NCBI GenBank assembly: GCA_019448385.1
Contig: JAGTXO010000032.1
Location: forward strand, 310,001 to 374,000
Direction: 5' to 3'
DNA length: 64,000 bases
Source of the DNA: Diacronema lutheri
Lineage: Eukaryota > Haptophyta > Pavlovophyceae > Pavlovales > Pavlovaceae
Made by a program: the position numbers and the translations under genes. Below are positions 1-11,400 of this stretch, piece by piece (position 1 is the first letter of the stretch; each line of letters starts with the position of its first letter). The notes beneath the pieces were generated by a model, which worked only from the letters and a program-made list of their open reading frames with translations, did not search any database and had not been told where the DNA came from.

Positions 1-22
1 CCGCGCGCTGCGCGCCGCGCAG

Positions 23-1149
23 GCCCGTGGGTGGGCAACTGCATCGGGCTGCGCAATTACCCGCTCTTCCTCGGCTTCATCGCTGCCGCGTCGCTCTTCA
101 CCGCGTACGTTTGCGCCTTTAGCGTTGTCGAGCTCGCGCTGCTCGCGCGCATGGCGCAGCGCGCGGCCGGCGGCGCACCCGGTGGCGCGCACGCGCCTGC
201 CAAGCAGCCGTACGCGCTGCGCACGGACACGGCGCTCGGCGCCTTCTTCGAGGCGGTGACGCAGTGCCCCACCGCGCTCGTGCTCGCCATCTACACGGCG
301 ATCGTCGTCGCGCTCCTTGCTATGCTCGGCGCGTACCACGTCTACTTGGTCTCCGTGAACGAGACGACCAACGAGAACGTCAAGGACGCCTTCTACGAGG
401 GCAACCCGTTCTCAGAGTCGTGCGCGCGCAACTGGGGCAAGGTCTTCTGCGCGCTCAGCGAGGTGCAGGGCACCGAGCTCGGACGGGACGCCGCCGCCGC
501 CGAGGGCGCCGATGCGCGCGCGTGCGGCGTGGCGGCCGAGGCGGCCGACACCCCGGCGGGGCCGCGCGCCGGCGGCGAAGGAAGCGACCAGCCGCTCCCG
601 CCCGTCGCGGAGCTGGACGTGGAGGTGAGCGCGCGGCAGAAGCGCTATCAGGCCACGCTGCGCCGGCTGAGCGTCACCGAGGTCGAGCTCGGCGCTGTCG
701 GCCGAGGCGCGCGCGCGGGCGCACCCGGCGTGGACGGCGACGACGCTTGCGCGGCGCGCGCGCTCTCGGCGCGCGCGTCGTCCGAGGGCGTCGGCGCGTT
801 CGGTGGCGCGGCCGCCGCACCGCCGAGCGACGGCGGCGAGTCGGACACGTCCGCGTCGCACGCGGGCGCGTCGAGGCCGCTGCTCGACGCCGTGCGCCAG
901 CCGTCGCCGATGGGCAAGCCGCGTGGCGCGCCCGTGCGCGCGTTGAGCGCGCGCCGGCCGGCGCGGCGGTCGGAGGAGCCGACGAGCGGCACGCGCGCCG
1001 CGCCGCGCAGCGCCGACGCGTCGGACGACGACGGCGACGGAAGGACGGCTGGCGGCACGGGCCGACGAGCAGGCGGTGCCGCCGGCGCGGCGTTGGCGCT
1101 GAGGCTCCCCCCCCTTGGCCGCGAACAGTACGCCGAGCTTGCAAGCTGA
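23..1149 (+). CDS. DHHC-type protein S-palmitoyltransferase, 3' exon (partial)
   Basis: This is the last exon of a membrane enzyme that attaches palmitate to cysteines of target proteins, usually at Golgi, ER or plasma membrane. The exon opens right after an AG acceptor, with GC completing a Cys codon and then PWVGNCIGLRNY, the C-terminal half of the DHHC cysteine-rich domain; the DHHC tetrad itself lies on an earlier exon outside the window. Two hydrophobic segments follow (around nt 60-150 and 270-350), then NETTNEN, the TTxE-type motif after the last membrane span, and a NPFSESCARNWGKVFC block like the NPY/F motif of ZDHHC9/14/18 relatives. The remaining 230 or so residues are a low-complexity cytosolic tail. 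It converges on the TLC gene, with 102 bp between stop codons. Family assignment is firm; the substrate is unknown. Confidence 0.9.
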
Positions 1150-1251
1150 GGGGCGCCGCGCGGCTGTGCGCGGGCCACTCGCCGCGCGCCGTACGCGCCT
1201 GGTTGTATCTCGTGCGCGTGGGCGCCTGGATGTCGATGACACGACACCGAC

Positions 1252-2256
1252 TCAGCCGGCGCTCTGCGAGCCCCGCCGTCGCGCGAGCCGGACAAACCAG
1301 CCCACGTTCAGCACGTAGGCGAGCGTGGCGAAGCTCGCGTGCGTGCGCACAACCGCGCGCGGCAGCTCGGCGCGGTTTCGCGCGATCAGCCGGCCGCAGA
1401 TTGGGAAATTGACGAGGCGGAAGACGACGAACGTTGCGAGGAGCGCGCGCCGATTCTGACAGTCGAGCCAACGGAGCAGCGCGCCGTCAAGGCGCGCGCG
1501 CCGGCGCAGGCGCGGTAAGAGGCGCGAGAGGCGCAAGAAGATGGTCGACAGCTCCGCCGTGTACGCGAGGCCGAGATAGGCCGACATGATGCGCCGCTGC
1601 CGGCCTGCGCTGAGCAGCACAGGCGCATTCGCCGCGGTCTGCACTGCATGGTGCGCAAGCCGGCCGAGCCAGAGGTGCGGCGCGCGCCCGCGCGCGCGCT
1701 GCACGGCGATCCAGATCACGTCGCACCAAAAGTAGGCGAGCGACGTCGCGAAGAGGTCGTGCGCGCTGTGCACCATCCGCTCGGGCAGGAGCACGTCGTT
1801 GCGCCGCGACGGCTGAAGCGTGCTTGCGAGGCGAAGCGACTCGCAGCTCGCCCAGACGGAGTGCACGAGGTCGACGAGGTCTTCGCCCGCGTCCGTGCCG
1901 ACCGCCGCGGCGATCGTCACGAACGCCGCCGCCCAGCTAGCCATGTCGCGTAGCAGCCGGAGCAGCAGCGCGCGCGCCGCGCCGCGCCGCGCGCCGTCGG
2001 GCGCGCCGTCGGGCGCGCCCGCGCGTGGCGCGGCACGCGCGGCACACGGCGCGCCGCCGGTGCGCCTCAACGCGTCGTCACGCGCCGCGCGCACCGACGT
2101 CTCGGGCGCCTTGAACGGCGGCGACAATGGGCTGAGCGCACGTAGTCGCGCCGTCGCGGACGCGTGTGCAGGTGCGTGCATCGCACCGCGGTCCGCGGCC
2201 GGCTTTGATGATGGAAACGAGTTCACGAAGGGGTTCGAGTGACTGTGACTGACCAT
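1252..2256 (-). CDS. TLC-domain multi-pass membrane protein (TLCD4/TRAM-LAG1-CLN8 family)
   Basis: A predicted ER or plasma-membrane protein of 334 residues with a TLC domain. The pattern is RMVHSAHDLFATSLAYFWCD, then a conserved HH (LAHHAVQTAANAPVLL), then YLGLAYTAELSTIFLRLSRL and VVFRLVNFPICGRL. That is the layout of TMEM56/TLCD4-like proteins, which are linked to lipid sensing or trafficking, whereas true ceramide synthases have longer Lag1 motifs. The start is uncertain: the ATG at 2256 gives an N-terminus with NPF-like sequence and an Ala/Arg-rich linker, while a later in-frame ATG at 1943 (MASWAAAF) begins at the first membrane segment. No intron is needed. The gene is divergent from the unknown gene at 2554. 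Confidence 0.8.
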   Translation of the reverse strand: MVSHSHSNPFVNSFPSSKPAADRGAMHAPAHASATARLRALSPLSPPFKAPETSVRAARDDALRRTGGAPCAARAAPRAGAPDGAPDGARRGAARALLLRLLRDMASWAAAFVTIAAAVGTDAGEDLVDLVHSVWASCESLRLASTLQPSRRNDVLLPERMVHSAHDLFATSLAYFWCDVIWIAVQRARGRAPHLWLGRLAHHAVQTAANAPVLLSAGRQRRIMSAYLGLAYTAELSTIFLRLSRLLPRLRRRARLDGALLRWLDCQNRRALLATFVVFRLVNFPICGRLIARNRAELPRAVVRTHASFATLAYVLNVGWFVRLARRRGSQSAG

Positions 2257-2553
2257 GACCGTGACAGCCAGTGTCAGCGAGCGCACGCGCCTGCCATTCC
2301 GACACCCAGATTGGCCGAAGTTGCCTTCAGTGGGGCCAGCGCACGCGGCGACGGATGCGCACAAACCACAGCAGCGCGGCGATCATCTCGCGCAGATCGC
2401 CCACGGGCCACGAGCCCACGACGTTGCTGTCGATCTCGCGGGCAGCCGCCTCACAGCCATTTAAATTTTGAGTTTTGACGGGTCCGCTCCACTCACAGGT
2501 CCTACGCAGCCAGCCGTCCTAAAAATTTTCTAGCCGATCTGGGCGTGCGCCGG
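2257..2553. promoter_or_regulatory. Shared divergent promoter region with AT islands
   Basis: This 297-bp gap lies between the start of the TLC gene (-) and the unknown gene (+). It holds two AT-rich patches that stand out in very GC-rich surroundings: TTTAAATTTTGAGTTTT near 2460-2476 and TAAAAATTTTCTAG near 2520-2533. No TATA box at a canonical spacing is certain. Reading it as a two-way promoter is inference from gene orientation. Confidence 0.4.
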
Positions 2554-5500
2554 ATGGCGCTCGCGTCGTCCGAATCCGACGCCGTTCCGGCCGACCTCGA
2601 TTCCGCGTCCGCGGCAGCGCCGAGCAAGCGCAAGCGCATGCGCGCACTGCCCGCCGAACCGTCCGACGTGCTCACCGCGCGCGCTGATGCCGGTGGCAGT
2701 TCCGGCGTCTCGCGCTCCGGCCTTCGCCAGGGCCCACTCGCCACGGCGGCGGACTACGCCGCCGTCGATCTAGCGGCCGTGCGCGCGTGGGCATCCAAGC
2801 TCGCGCAACTCGCGCGTTCGCCGACCAAGCTCAGCTCGCAGGCATGCCGCGACATTGTCGTCGAGGCCGTCCCGAGCGCGCCATTGAACGCGCTCGCCGA
2901 GGACGACGGTCGCGCTCGCGACGTCCGCGGCAGCGACGCCGAGGACGGCACGAGTAACCGTGTTGGCGCGCCCCCCGTCGGCGCGACTTTGAGCGCCGCC
3001 ATTGGCCAGCCCTCACCCGCAGGCGATGCGCGCGCCGCGTCGGTGCCCCTACGCGCAGCCTCTTCGCCCTCTCGCGCGGGCGACAAGCGTTACCGGACTG
3101 GTGGCCGCGTGTCCGAACTGCGCGATCCGCGCTCGGATATGGCATGCGCGCCCGTCGATGCGATGCCATACACGGTGGCATTTGCAGAGGTGTTTGCATG
3201 CTCGACCGGTGCAAGCGCGCGCCTCACTCTGCTCAACATTCTCTACCTCCTCGTCACGGCAAGCCGCGCGGCGGTAGTGGCGGGAGGGCGCCGCGCAATG
3301 TGTGGGCGGGGGCTGGTTGCAGGCCATGGCTGGTGGTGACGGTGCACACCTTGGCTGGTGGTGACGGCGCCGCACAATGTGTGAACGGGGGGGGGGGGGG
3401 GGGGGGGGGGGGGGAAGGGGGGGGGGGGGGGGGGCGGGAGGGAGAGAGAGATGCACGCATGGTCGAGTCAGAGAGTGCATGCAGTGTCATCGCGCCACCG
3501 TGGCGTCCAACCCAGCACGCAGCGCGCTGAGCTGATCGCGCCCTCCGCGCGCGCGCCGCCCACGCACGGTGCGCGAGCAGCACGAGAGGCGCACGCCCAA
3601 GGCCGGCGCGCACGCGACCTCGCTGCACACGCGGCGCGCGTGGCGTGCGGTTGCTGAGCGTCACGCCTTCTCGCTCTCGCTGCTGTGCGCGCAATCTGCG
3701 GCAGCTGAGCTGCCGAGTCCGGCCGACGCAGCACGCGCGGAGCGACTTGCCAGCGCGAACCTCGCCGCGCCGCGCGGCGATTCGATGGCGGCAGCGCGCG
3801 CGTCAGCGCAGCGCGCGCACGAGCATCAGTGCGATGAGGCGCACACGCTGCACGCGCGAGAGCGGCGCGAGCTTGCGGAGCAGGACCGGCACGAGCTTGC
3901 GGAAAAGGAGCTCGAGGTCGCGCGGAACATCTGGCGAGCGCTGCACGACAAGGGGGCGATCTCGGCGCACGTCGCCATCGCCGCCACGCGCGCGCTCGCA
4001 CGGCCGCGCGGGTGCGACGATGGCGCGGCCGGTGCGGATGCGCCGCCGAGCTGCGGCGTGTGCTGCGTGACGGGCGCGCCCGCCGCGCGGCGCTTCCGCC
4101 GGCTGAGCACACTGCCGCCTGAAGTGGAGGGCGGCTGGCTCGCCGGCTGCAACGCGAGCTGGGAAACCGCCCAGTTGCTGCCGGACGCCCAGGTGCAGCC
4201 GGGCGGTGCTGCGCCGCTCAAAGCGGAAGGCGCCGAGCTGTGCGCCGAGTGCTGCGTGGCGGTGTACGGCTGGCAGTGGCACACTGTGATGGTGGCCGTT
4301 CAGCCGGCCGTCGAGCAGCGCCCACGCGCGGCACCGGCCGCACCCGCTGTCGCGCTCGAGGGCGAGAAGACCATGCAGAGCGCGTCGCTGGCGGCAATGC
4401 TCCCCGCGCCACTGCCTGCGCCGCTGCCAACAACGCTGCCAGCGATGCTGCCTGCAATGCTACCTGAGATGCAGCCTGCAATGCTGCCCACGATGCTACC
4501 CACAACGCTACCTGAGATGCTGCCTGCGATGCAGCGCGCGCCGCGTGAGCCGCTGTTGGCCACCGACGCCGAGCGAGCAGCGCACGAGCAGCAGCGCGCT
4601 CTCGAGCGTGCGCACTGCGCCGCGCATCCGCTTGACAAGTCGCCGCTCGCCTCGGAGCGGTGGCGGTTGTTTCCGCGCGCGCCTCCGCCCGCGCACGAGG
4701 CCACGCAGCCGCCCACTGAGCCGCAGGCCGAGTCAGCGCTGGATGCGCACACGGGAACGGCGCTCACGTGGCTGCGGCAGACGAGTTTGAAGCGCGGAGC
4801 GCCCCGCACGCACAGCGCACCGCCGCCCCTGCGGCTGGACGCAGTCGCACAGCAGCTCGCGCCGCTTGACACCGACGGTTGGTCCTTGCCACCTGGTTGC
4901 ATGCTCAGGCCGCACGAGCCCAGACCTTCTCCGACTGGCGCGCTTGGCATGGCGGCGTCGGTGCTGCACGGCGCGGATGCGCCCGCCTGCGTGTCGCCCG
5001 CGTACGGCGTGGAGCGCAGCGCGACGCCGAGCTGCTGCAGCGGCGAAGGCATCGCGGACGGGGGCGGCTGCGCAGGCGGGCGCGCGCAGGCGGCGTTCAG
5101 TGCGGCGGGCGCGCAGCGAGCATGCGATCTGCACGCCACTGCGCTGCTGCCTGCCGCCAACTGCGTGGCCGACACTGTCTGGCAGTCGGACATCGAGTCG
5201 GCGAGCAGGCATGCGGGTTGCGCGCACGACTTTGGCGTGGGCGAGTCATCTGAGGCGCGAGACGGATCGCCGCGCGTCGCCTCAGCGCCCATCGCTCACG
5301 GCGACGACGACGCGCTCGGGCAGCGGCAACGGCTCGCGCCGCGGCCTGCGACAGCGCAGCCATCGCTGGTGGCGATGCACGGTGGCGCGCCGTCCGCTTG
5401 CGCGCCAGCGTCGCTCGCGGCGCACAGCGGCGCCAGGGAGGGGCGCGACGATGGTGCCGCGCACCTGCCGCGCATGGTGGCGCCGACCAATCCGCGCATG

Positions 5501-6868
5501 TGCAAAGTGAACATGGTGATCTGGTTGGATGTACGATTTGCATCGCTCGCGCTCCGAGGCGAGCACATGGCGCGGCTGCAGCAGGTCGCAGCTGCGCATG
5601 GCTGCATCGTGGAAGGAGGGCTTGGCGCCGTCTGCTCACCGCACAGCCCCAAGTACGAGCCCGTGCCGCACCTCGACGAGGCCGTGCGCATCGTGCGCGC
5701 GGCGCACTTGGCCGGCTGCAAGCTGAAAAGTGCGTACTGCGCCATCCGCCGCGACTCGCCGGTCCTGCTGCCGCTCGCACGCACCGACCAAGGCGTACTC
5801 GCGGAGATGAGTGCGGCTGCGTGGAAGGTGCAGAAGTACCTTGGGGCCCTCTTCTCGAGCGCCCGCACTTTGGATGACGGCAGCGTGCGCGACGCGCAGC
5901 TCGAGGCGGGCGCGTCGCGCGACGCGTTTGAGGTCGGCGGCACTGCAGAGCCGCGTCAACCGCCTGGTGTGGCGCGTCGATCGCTGCCCGGCCCCAGCCT
6001 GTCGCGCGGCTTCTGCCCGCCATGCGACCGCAGCACGCCGCGCGGCCGCAGCCGCAGCCCGACGCGCGGCCGCCCAACGGGCGACACCAGTCTGCACTAT
6101 GAGCGCGGCCGCCGCCGCAGCCGCAGCCGCAGCAACGGCAGACGCGGGTGCAGCCGCGATCGCAGTCGCGGCAGCAGCCGCAGCTCGTCGCGCATGCGCG
6201 CGCGTGACTTTCCGGCGCGCCGCTACAGCCCCCGGCGAGACAGCAGGTCGCCACAGCATCCCGCCCGGCAGGATGCTCGCACGCCCGAGGCGCTACGGCG
6301 CACCGACCGCGCGCTCGGCTACGAATCTTCCTCCGCTGCAGGTTTGCACGGATCGTCAGTTGCAGACCTTCCTCCGATGCGCCCGCCGCTGATGCCGCGT
6401 CGGCTGCCGGTCTTTCCGCAGCGGCAGATTCTGCTCGACCCTCGCTTCGCAGCCGTCGCACTCGTGCCGCCCGACCTCGACAGGCTCGTGCTCGTGCTGC
6501 GTGCTGTTGACTGCGGCATACTCAATGTGGGGACCAAGATGCTCGGTCCCGGGGCGGCGCACCATGTGCTCGACCTCGCCGGCGCACAGCGGGCGATGCG
6601 CGCACAGCTGAAGACGACGGGCACGTTTGGCATGGCCTTTCTCGAGGTGAGCCTGCTCTACAGGGGCAGGCAGCCGTTGAGCGTGAAGCAGCTGAACTTG
6701 CTCAAGCACGAGCGCGGCGACCTGCACGTCGAGCGCAAAGTTGATATTGGCGCCGAGGCGGCGTTTCGGCACCTTTGGCGGCTCTTCAAGGACCTGCCCG
6801 TCGAGCAGATGCGCGACGAGTGGGTGCGTACATCCCCGCCGTCGCTCGCAACGCGGCCGCGCGCGTAG
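2554..6868 (+). CDS. Unrecognised ~1272-aa protein: coiled coil, paired Cys motifs, SR-rich linker, duplicated C-terminal domain
   Basis: I do not recognise this protein. The model has two exons, 2554-3208 and 3705-6868 (donor ACCG/GTGCAAG, acceptor GGCAG), 1272 residues; the junction is tentative, but phase fits and exon 2 alone is open for over 3.1 kb. In order: a basic Ser-rich N-terminus; an Arg/Glu/His-rich helix (AEQDRHELAEKELEVARNI); two matching Cys clusters, CGVCC near residue 335 and CAECC near 398, which could bind zinc; a 4-residue LPxM repeat (nt 4396-4535); a long disordered part; domain A near 820-945; an SR/RS-rich stretch near 997-1065; domain B near 1120-1255. Domains A and B resemble each other (WLDVRFASLAL against LLDPRFAAVAL, then a shared spacing of RL, V, A and C). 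RS repeats suggest a link to RNA or splicing, but that is only inference. Confidence 0.7.
3387..3434. repeat. Poly-G tract in presumed intron 1 of the unknown gene
   Basis: About 46 G residues, broken once by AA, lie inside the proposed intron 3209-3704. Unlike most homopolymers in this window, the run is G on the coding strand, so it cannot be the polypyrimidine tract of this intron. The length may be unreliable in the assembly. Confidence 0.85.
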
Positions 6869-7064
6869 GCTGGGTGCAGTGTTGGACCCACGGGGCACGA
6901 CACGCGTGCGCAGCCTGTCTTCCGCGGGACGGGCAGTCTCGCGCCGCTCTCGCCAGTCGAGCGGCAACACCAGTCGAGCGGCACGGTCCTTCGAAGGACA
7001 CGAGTGAGTGCGCACAATGGCCTCCCATGCTCCCCGTGCTAAGCCCGCCACGCGACGCGAGGCT

Positions 7065-8431
7065 TCACGTCACCACCACGCGCACGTCGCGCTGCTGGTC
7101 GAAGCCGATGTAGCAGTCGGAGACGAGGTAGACGGTGAACACGTACTCGCCCGGCTCGGCGGGCGCGACGAGTCGCAGCTCGACCCTCGTCGCGCGGCCG
7201 ACCGACACGCGCTTGAGCGCGAGCAGCTCGTCGCCGTCTGCGCAGACGAGCCACCAACCCTCGCCCTTTGGCTTTGGGAAGCGTGGCGCGTACACTTTGC
7301 GCTCGGGGGGCCGGTTCACGCGCGCGAGCTCGACGGCGAGCGTGCCCTCCGCATCAGCAGCGAGGTGCAGCTCAGCCCCCGGCTCGTCAGCCTGCGCACT
7401 GCGCGCGCCGCCGTGGCTGCCATTGCCCCCGGCCGATGACCGCAGGCGCGGCAACAGCGGCGTCACGTCGACGAGGGGGAACGAGCGGATGGCGCGAAGC
7501 ACGTCGCGCCGCTCGCGCTCAGGCACGTGCGGCGCGAGGAGGGCATGCAGCTCGGCGTCGCTCATCTCGGCGACGTGCGCGAGGAACGCGCACCGGCCGC
7601 CGCCCTTGGCGCCGATCGCCGCGGCCGCGTCGTGCGACATGTGCGGCAGCGTCTCGAGTTGCGCGCTGCCCGGCCACGCGGCCTGACAGACGGCCTGACA
7701 GAGCGACATGGCGCCAAGCGCGTTGGGCAGCGAGCCCGCGTCGGCGGCGATGTCGACCATCGCTTGCAGCACGCGCAGCGCCTGGTCGAGCACGCCCTTC
7801 GTGTCGGTCACGTAGTCTGTGATTGGGAGGGGCAGACGGGAGAAATGCGCCTGCAGCAGCAAGTGAGCCTTGACGTGCGGCGCGTCGAGCGAGGCCGAGT
7901 CGACGGGCAGCGGGCACTCGAGCGCGAGCGCGCCGTTCAGCTCGTCCTCGTTGTGCCGCACGGGCAGCTCGGCAAACTCGGCGGCATCGCACAGCACGGC
8001 GAGCAGGCTCGGCACGTCGTGCCGCGCGGGCGCGTTCCACCCGTCTGCGTCTTCGCCGCGCCGCGCGCCAAGCTGCGCGTGGAATCGCGCGACGGTCGAG
8101 TGCTGCAGATAGTAGAGCGACGCGACTTGGCCGAGGGGCAGCGGCTCGACGCCCAGCCCGTCGGGCGCGAGCGCGACGCAGCCCGCCGCCTCGAGGTCCG
8201 TAAGTACCGACTCGACGAGTCCGGACAAGAAATCGGACACGCACGGCACGCTGCCGTCGTCGAGTCGGTAGTAGGCCGGGTTGTGCCGCAGCCGGCGGTA
8301 GAGGAAAGTCCACGTCAGCCAGTCGACCGCATCCTGCTTGGAGCGGATCGCCCCGCCCGCCACCTCCGCATTCACGTGGTCGTGCAGCCGCGTGTGCAAT
8401 TGCGACTCGACGGGGAACGGCTCGTACCTGC

Positions 8432-8467
<36 letters not shown>

Positions 8468-11400
8468 TGGAGGGTCGCAGCGCGTGCGCTCAGTGTCTGC
8501 GAGCTGAGTGTGCGGGAGGGGGGGGGTGTGAAGCTCAGTGTCTGCGAGCTGAGTGTACGCTCGCGCACAACGGCGTGGACACGCCGTGCACGCACGCGCG
8601 CGACGGGACGGGAGGGGAGGAAGCGGAGCGTGGCGTGCGCAGCGCCCGTGGGTTTGGTGCGCGCTGGCACGTGCGCACAGGAACTTTCGGTAAAACTGCT
8701 TCTTCGGCTCGTGCACGAGAATGACTGCGACGCCGCGGTCGTCGTATTGCGGCCTGCCGGCCCTGCCCATCATCTGGAGCACGTCGGTGATCGGGAAGTC
8801 GACGTACCGCTTCTCCTTGCCGTCGTAGTACTCTGTGCCTTTAACCACGACGAGGTGAGCGGGGAAGTTGACACCCCACGCGAGCGTCGACGTCGAGACG
8901 AGGACAAGAATCTTGCCGCGCACGAAGAGCTCCTCGCATAGCGTGCGGTCAATCTCGCACAGGCCAGCATGGTGAATGCCAATACCAAAGGCGAGCGTGT
9001 GTCGCAGCGCGTGGTCGCGCACGCGCGCGAGCGCCTCGTGCAGCTCGTCATGACGCATGTTGACAAACTGGCCTGCGCGCGGCAGCAGCGACCGCCGGTT
9101 TGCGCGCGTCGACGCGAGGCGCGGAGGTGCGCGCGCGCGCACGTGCGTCAAGGTCAGCTCAACTTGGGGCACGACGAGCTGGCCACTTTTGTAGGCATGC
9201 CGCACCGGCCCGACCCGACGCGTGGCTGGGCAGGTGCGCCACGCCACGGGCCGCACCGCGCGCCGCGCCGCGCCGCGCGCCGCGCCGTGCCGCACCCGCG
9301 CGGTCGTCCGCGGAGGTGTAGGAGATGAGGTCGAGGGCGGTGAGGCGCGTCTGTCTGCGACTTGAGACGAAGACGAGCGTCGGCTTGTCGGGCGCGTGTT
9401 GGATGATTGCCCGGTAGGCGGGCCTGTTCATAGCGGCCATGCGTGGGCAGTAATGCTTGCCCGCGTGCCCAGAGATGTGCACCTCAAGGGGCACGGGGCG
9501 GACGGATGGCTTGAAATTGAAGAGGCCACGCTCGCCCACGCCCAGCCAGTCCGCAAGGTCGTGCGCGTTCGCGAGCGACGAGGTGAGCGCGACAAAGCGA
9601 ACGGCAGCGTCTGCACTCGCCGCCTGCGCGGCGATGTAGCGCACGCGCGCGACGATCACCTCGAGGACGGGCCCGCGCTCGTCGCCGAGGAGGTGCACCT
9701 CGTCGAGGATGAGCAGCCCGACCTGGCGCACGTACCTGCACCGAAGCGGCAAAGCGGGCGGGCGGGCGGGCGGATGGGCGGGCGGGCGGGCGGGCGAGCG
9801 AGCGAGAGCGTGGGTCGAGGCAGGGCGTGAGCGGGCTCTGCGCCTTGCGCGATGCCGGCACGGTTACGCGGGCAGGCAAGCGCGCCAACCCGTACGCGGG
9901 CAGGCAAGCGCGCCAACCCGTACGCGGGCAGGCAAGCGCGCCAACCCGTACGCGCTCGCGCGCGCAGGACGCTGCATGCGGCGGCGCTCGTGTCCGCGCG
10001 CATACCCGCGCGTCTGCCAGCCGCGCGAGACGGAGTCCCACTTCTCCGGCGTCGTGCACAGCACGTCCGCGTTGCGCAGTGCGGCCATGTCGGGTGCGAC
10101 GTCACCGGTGAGCTCGACGAGGTTGAGGCCCAGGCAGCCGACGAGCTTGCGCCCCCAGTCCGCCATGCGCTCGCGCACGAGCGCCTTGAGCGGCGCGACG
10201 TACACCGCCTTCTTTCCCGGGTGCGCTGCAAGGAGGCGCAGGACGGCCAGCTCGGCGGTCACCGTCTTGCCCGAGCCGGTCGGCGCACCGACGAGAATGT
10301 TCTCGTCCGTGTGATAGCTGCGGGCGGCGTGTGATCGGGGCGGCGGCGGGAAGGGGGGGGGGGGGGGGGGCAGCAGTCGAGGCGTGGGCGCACGACGGGA
10401 TGGCGGCGGCGGCGGCGCGGCGAGACGGCGGCGGCGGCGTCGCGCATGCGTGACGCTGTGGGCTCGTGCGCGCGCGCGGCGCGAGCACACGTCGCGTGGA
10501 AGATCTGGGTTTGCACCGGGTTGAAGTGATCGAAGCGGAAGAGCCGCTCGAAACGCTCGTTGCCCAGCGCGGCGCGCGGCAGCGGCCGGAGAGGCAGCAG
10601 CGGCGTGTGCGTCGGACCCGCGGCGGGGAGCGCGAGGCTGTGCAGCGGGAGGGAGAGGACGCTCTCGGCGCCGAGCCACGTCTCGGACACGACGCGCACG
10701 AGGTACTGCGCGGGGAGCGGCTCGAAGAGGGGGATGGTGAAGGCGAGTACGTGCGGCTCGGCCGCCTTGGCCCTGTGCAGCACGAAGCGCTCCTTGTGGT
10801 ACACGTGCTCATCGTCAAAATCCTCCACCCACACGTACCTGCACACTCGTGCGCAGCCCAGTGTCACAGCCCAGTGTCCCATTCGAGTGTCGCAGCCCAG
10901 TGTCGCAGCCCAGTGACCCAGACGAGTGTCGCAGCCCAGTGTCACAGCCCAGTGTCCCAGTCGAGTGTCGCAGCCCAGTGTCGCACGGCGCGCGCGAGCG
11001 GCGGCGGGGCGTGAGCGCGAGCTGCTGTACGAGAGGGTGGGCGAGGGTGAAGGTCACGTCCACGCGCGCCGGCAGCGCAACGTGCACGCGCGCACACCAC
11101 GGCTGCACCGCGCCATGGCTTCGCTCTGCCCAGTCAAAGTCCGCAGTCAACGTGAGCTCGACCCGCAGCACCGTGCGCGTGATCGGCCGCGCGACCAACT
11201 CGACGTGCATCGCGGGCAGCCTGCGCGCCGCCGCGCGCACTGCGCTGCCAAGCCGCGGCTGTGAGACGAGCGAGCCCGCCTCCGCATCGTTCATGTCGAG
11301 GAGCGATTCGCGCGTCGCCCGGCGCGTCTCGAGCCGCGCGAGGACCTCCTCCGGCAAGCCGCCCACCTGGCGCGCGGCGGGAAAGCGCGCGTGCGCCGAC

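Noticed and set aside
3387-3434. Poly-G and poly-C tracts as assembly gaps
   Set aside because: They may be mis-sized, but they sit consistently in introns or convergent spacers and flanking exons join in phase, so they are treated as real.
5097-6461. 454-codon minus-strand ORF opposite the unknown gene
   Set aside because: Cys/Arg-rich with no motif; the plus frame is longer and contains the duplicated domain.
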